This document shows, piece after piece, positions 6,436-7,752 of a stretch of DNA of 7,752 bases (position 1 is the stretch's first letter; each line of letters begins with the position of its first letter). The position numbers and the translations under genes are program-made. The notes beneath the pieces are model-generated. The model saw nothing but the letters and a program-made list of their open reading frames with translations. It made no database searches and was not told where the DNA came from. Source of the DNA: Deltaproteobacteria bacterium (lineage in GTDB: Bacteria; Desulfobacterota_C; Deferrisomatia; Deferrisomatales; JACRMM01); NCBI GenBank assembly GCA_016218905.1, contig JACRCS010000851.1:1-7752 (forward strand), given 5' to 3'.

Positions 6436-6468
6436 GTGCTGCGTTCTGCGTGCTGCGTGCTGCGTCTG
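6436..6468. repeat. Short 7-bp tandem repeat inside the operon
   Basis: On the plus strand four successive 7-base units read GTGCTGC, GTTCTGC, GTGCTGC, GTGCTGC, followed by a partial copy GTCTG. The array lies just before the hdrC ribosome-binding site on the transcribed strand and makes up much of the widest intergenic gap in the operon. It may be a slippage-prone spacer, a binding site, or part of a dispersed repeat. Confidence 0.75.
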
Positions 6469-6514
6469 GGGCTCGCCGCCCGTTCTTACGCGGAACGCTG
6501 CACGTGAAACGACG

Positions 6515-7525
6515 TCATTTGGGTTCGAAGATGAAGGACTGCTCGTCCTTCTCGCTCGCCTCGGCGAGCACGGGGACGCCGTCCAGCGACTCGCCGGCCC
6601 GGCGGCCGAAGAGCTCGAAGGCGTCCTTGTCGAGCTTCTTCAGATACTTCCGGAGGTCCACCCCCATCGGACAAGCCGCGGCACAGGCGCCGCAGTCGAC
6701 GCAACGGCCCGCCTGGTGATAGATCCGCATGAGCTGGAAGACCTGGGTGTCGGACGGGTCGACGGTGATGCCCATCCACTCGGGCTGGGTCTGTTCGATC
6801 GCGCACGATTTGCAGTAACAGCCCGGACACGCGTTCCGGCACGCGAAGCAGCGGATGCATTTGGCGGTCTCCCGGGCGAAAGCGGCCCACCGCTCCTCGA
6901 GCTCGAGTTTCTCGTGCTCCTCCACGCTCGCGTACTCCCGGGCGCAGTCCATGGCCGGCGCCGGATCGCCCAGGAAGACGTCGGCGAGCACCGGCTGGTT
7001 CGTCCGGCAGACGGCACAGCTCTCCGCGAGGAGCTCGGCGAGCGGGACGCTCTTCTCTTCCATGCGGCTGCGCAGCGTGAGCCGATCTCCGTCTTCCCCG
7101 GCGCCGAGGAGCTCTTCTCCTTGGAGGGCCTTGGCCGCCTTCCGGCGGTCGACGAACCCCGCGCACGGCACGCCCAGGAGCACCACATCTTCCCGCTCGT
7201 ACTGCCGCTCCTGAAGGTGGAGAACCACCGAGCGGCTCGTGCAGCCCCGGGCGACGACGGCGACGACCTTCCGGCGGCGCTCCTCGGGCTTCACCCGCTT
7301 CTGCGCCTGCCTGTGCTCGAAGAGCAGGTCGTGGACGTACTTGGCGAGGTTGAGGCTGCAGAAGGGGTTCCAGACGAGCCGGTCCGCCCCCTCCGGGTCC
7401 GTGACGAACGCCGGCGCCGTGGTGGCGGGCAGCGGCCCGGCCTCGTAGCCGACCACCACGTCGACTCTCTTCTCCGAGAGGAGCCTTTTCGCCTCCTGCC
7501 GGAGGCTCTCTTCGATGCTCTTCAC
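6515..7525 (-). CDS. flxC: FlxC-like iron-sulfur protein, 4Fe-4S dicluster with N-terminal FrhB-like region
   Basis: Predicted electron carrier between FlxD/HdrA and the other Flx subunits. The 336 residues begin with an alpha/beta-like region containing VVAVVARGCTSRS (87-99) and VVLLGVPCAGFVD (114-126), which resembles FrhB/FdhB-type proteins. Two ferredoxin motifs follow: C223-x2-C226-x2-C229-x3-C233-P and C275-x2-C278-x2-C281-x3-C285-P. Three more cysteines lie just after the first motif (C236, C238, C241), and C56, C95, C121, C170 and C173 are spread through the N-terminal part. The start is a GTG at 7525, preceded by GAAAGGGATCGGGAC; a 13-base gap separates it from the upstream flxD-like stop. 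The flxC name is inferred from cluster composition and is less certain than hdrB or hdrC. A general coenzyme F420 hydrogenase beta-like iron-sulfur protein is the alternative label. Confidence 0.78.
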   Translation of the reverse strand: MKSIEESLRQEAKRLLSEKRVDVVVGYEAGPLPATTAPAFVTDPEGADRLVWNPFCSLNLAKYVHDLLFEHRQAQKRVKPEERRRKVVAVVARGCTSRSVVLHLQERQYEREDVVLLGVPCAGFVDRRKAAKALQGEELLGAGEDGDRLTLRSRMEEKSVPLAELLAESCAVCRTNQPVLADVFLGDPAPAMDCAREYASVEEHEKLELEERWAAFARETAKCIRCFACRNACPGCYCKSCAIEQTQPEWMGITVDPSDTQVFQLMRIYHQAGRCVDCGACAAACPMGVDLRKYLKKLDKDAFELFGRRAGESLDGVPVLAEASEKDEQSFIFEPK

Positions 7526-7538
7526 GTCCCGATCCCTT

Positions 7539-7752
7539 TCAGAGGGTCTTCACGAGCTTGCGGGCCGGGCCGAGGGCCTGGACCCGTTCCGTCACCTGAC
7601 GGACGACCTTGGCGAAGCGCTCTCCCTCGGACGCCGACACCCACGTGAAGGTCGTGCGGCCGGGCTCGAGCCCCACGTACTCCAGAAGGCGCTGGAGCAG
7701 GGCGAACTTCCGTCGCGCGGAGAGGTTGCCGGAGAGGTAGTGGCACTCGCCC
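7539..7752 (-). CDS. flxD: C-terminal part of MvhD/FlxD-type hydrogenase iron-sulfur subunit domain (partial)
   Basis: The last 70 residues of a protein whose N-terminus lies beyond the right edge. The visible stretch starts GECHYLSGNLSARRKF and continues to FTWVSASEGERFAKVV, which are the C-terminal signatures of the MvhD/FlpD family (delta subunit of F420-non-reducing hydrogenase, [2Fe-2S] containing). MvhD and FlxD pass electrons to HdrA. The protein ends KLVKTL with a TGA at 7541-7539, thirteen bases before the GTG of the flxC-like gene. This could be a separate flxD gene or the C-terminal MvhD domain of a fused HdrA, and only sequence beyond the edge can tell. Membership in the MvhD family is well supported; the flxD symbol is inferred from the neighbours. 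Confidence 0.85.
   Translation of the reverse strand, partial: GECHYLSGNLSARRKFALLQRLLEYVGLEPGRTTFTWVSASEGERFAKVVRQVTERVQALGPARKLVKTL

Noticed and set aside
6436..6468. Tandem units as a CRISPR array
   Set aside because: Units are only 7 bases and directly adjacent, with no spacers.
5005..6507. 500-codon plus-strand open frame opposite hdrB and hdrC
   Set aside because: His/Arg/Gly/Leu-rich antisense shadow of genes with full iron-sulfur motifs; typical of GC-rich DNA.
6386..7648. 420-codon plus-strand open frame opposite the flxC-like gene
   Set aside because: Antisense shadow; its start includes the tandem repeat translation and it shows no domain.

Overview
This window comes from a GC-rich bacterial chromosome. 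Nothing in it names the phylum. The Flx-Hdr genes indicate an organism with anaerobic or fermentative/respiratory metabolism. GC-rich groups such as Acidobacteriota or the former Deltaproteobacteria would fit, but that is only a guess. High GC opens long false reading frames in all six frames; the real genes were picked by family motifs, codon-phase continuity and tight spacing.

Layout. (1) Positions 1-714, minus strand: the N-terminal ~238 residues of a polytopic membrane protein of the TIGR02587/DUF2391 type, running off the left edge. (2) Positions 715-979: a gene-free divergent intergenic region holding a perfect 28-bp palindrome next to a possible -10 box for the membrane protein. (3) About 980-1522, plus strand: a THEP1-like nucleoside-triphosphatase with an unclear start and an altered Walker A motif. 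(4) Positions 1523-1673: a short leader with a candidate promoter and hairpins. (5) Positions 1674-3059, plus strand: a lipoprotein-anchored, divergent serpin, followed by a perfect 19-bp hairpin that separates it from the convergent operon. (6) Positions 3123-7752, minus strand: an electron-transfer operon, read right to left as C-terminus of an MvhD/FlxD-type protein (partial), FlxC-like iron-sulfur protein, HdrC, HdrB, FlxB-like iron-sulfur protein, FlxA-like FAD/NAD/[2Fe-2S] protein.

How the genes work together. The six minus-strand genes match the known FlxABCD-HdrABC family (NADH dehydrogenase/heterodisulfide reductase). FlxA takes electrons from NADH. FlxB, FlxC and FlxD carry them through Fe-S clusters to HdrA, where flavin-based bifurcation is proposed. 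HdrC passes one branch to HdrB, which reduces a disulfide at its non-cubane clusters; the other branch would reduce ferredoxin. HdrA is not visible and would be expected just beyond the right edge, either as a separate gene or fused to the MvhD domain. The order here (flxD-flxC-hdrC-hdrB-flxB-flxA) interleaves the two sub-modules. No hydrogenase, dsr gene or alcohol dehydrogenase is in view, so the physiological disulfide and partner are unknown.

I see no RNA gene, CRISPR array or mobile element. The most unusual items are the serpin's long reactive loop, the THEP1 start and Walker A problem, the 28-bp palindrome, and a 7-bp tandem repeat inside the operon. I do not see clear evidence for an undescribed system.
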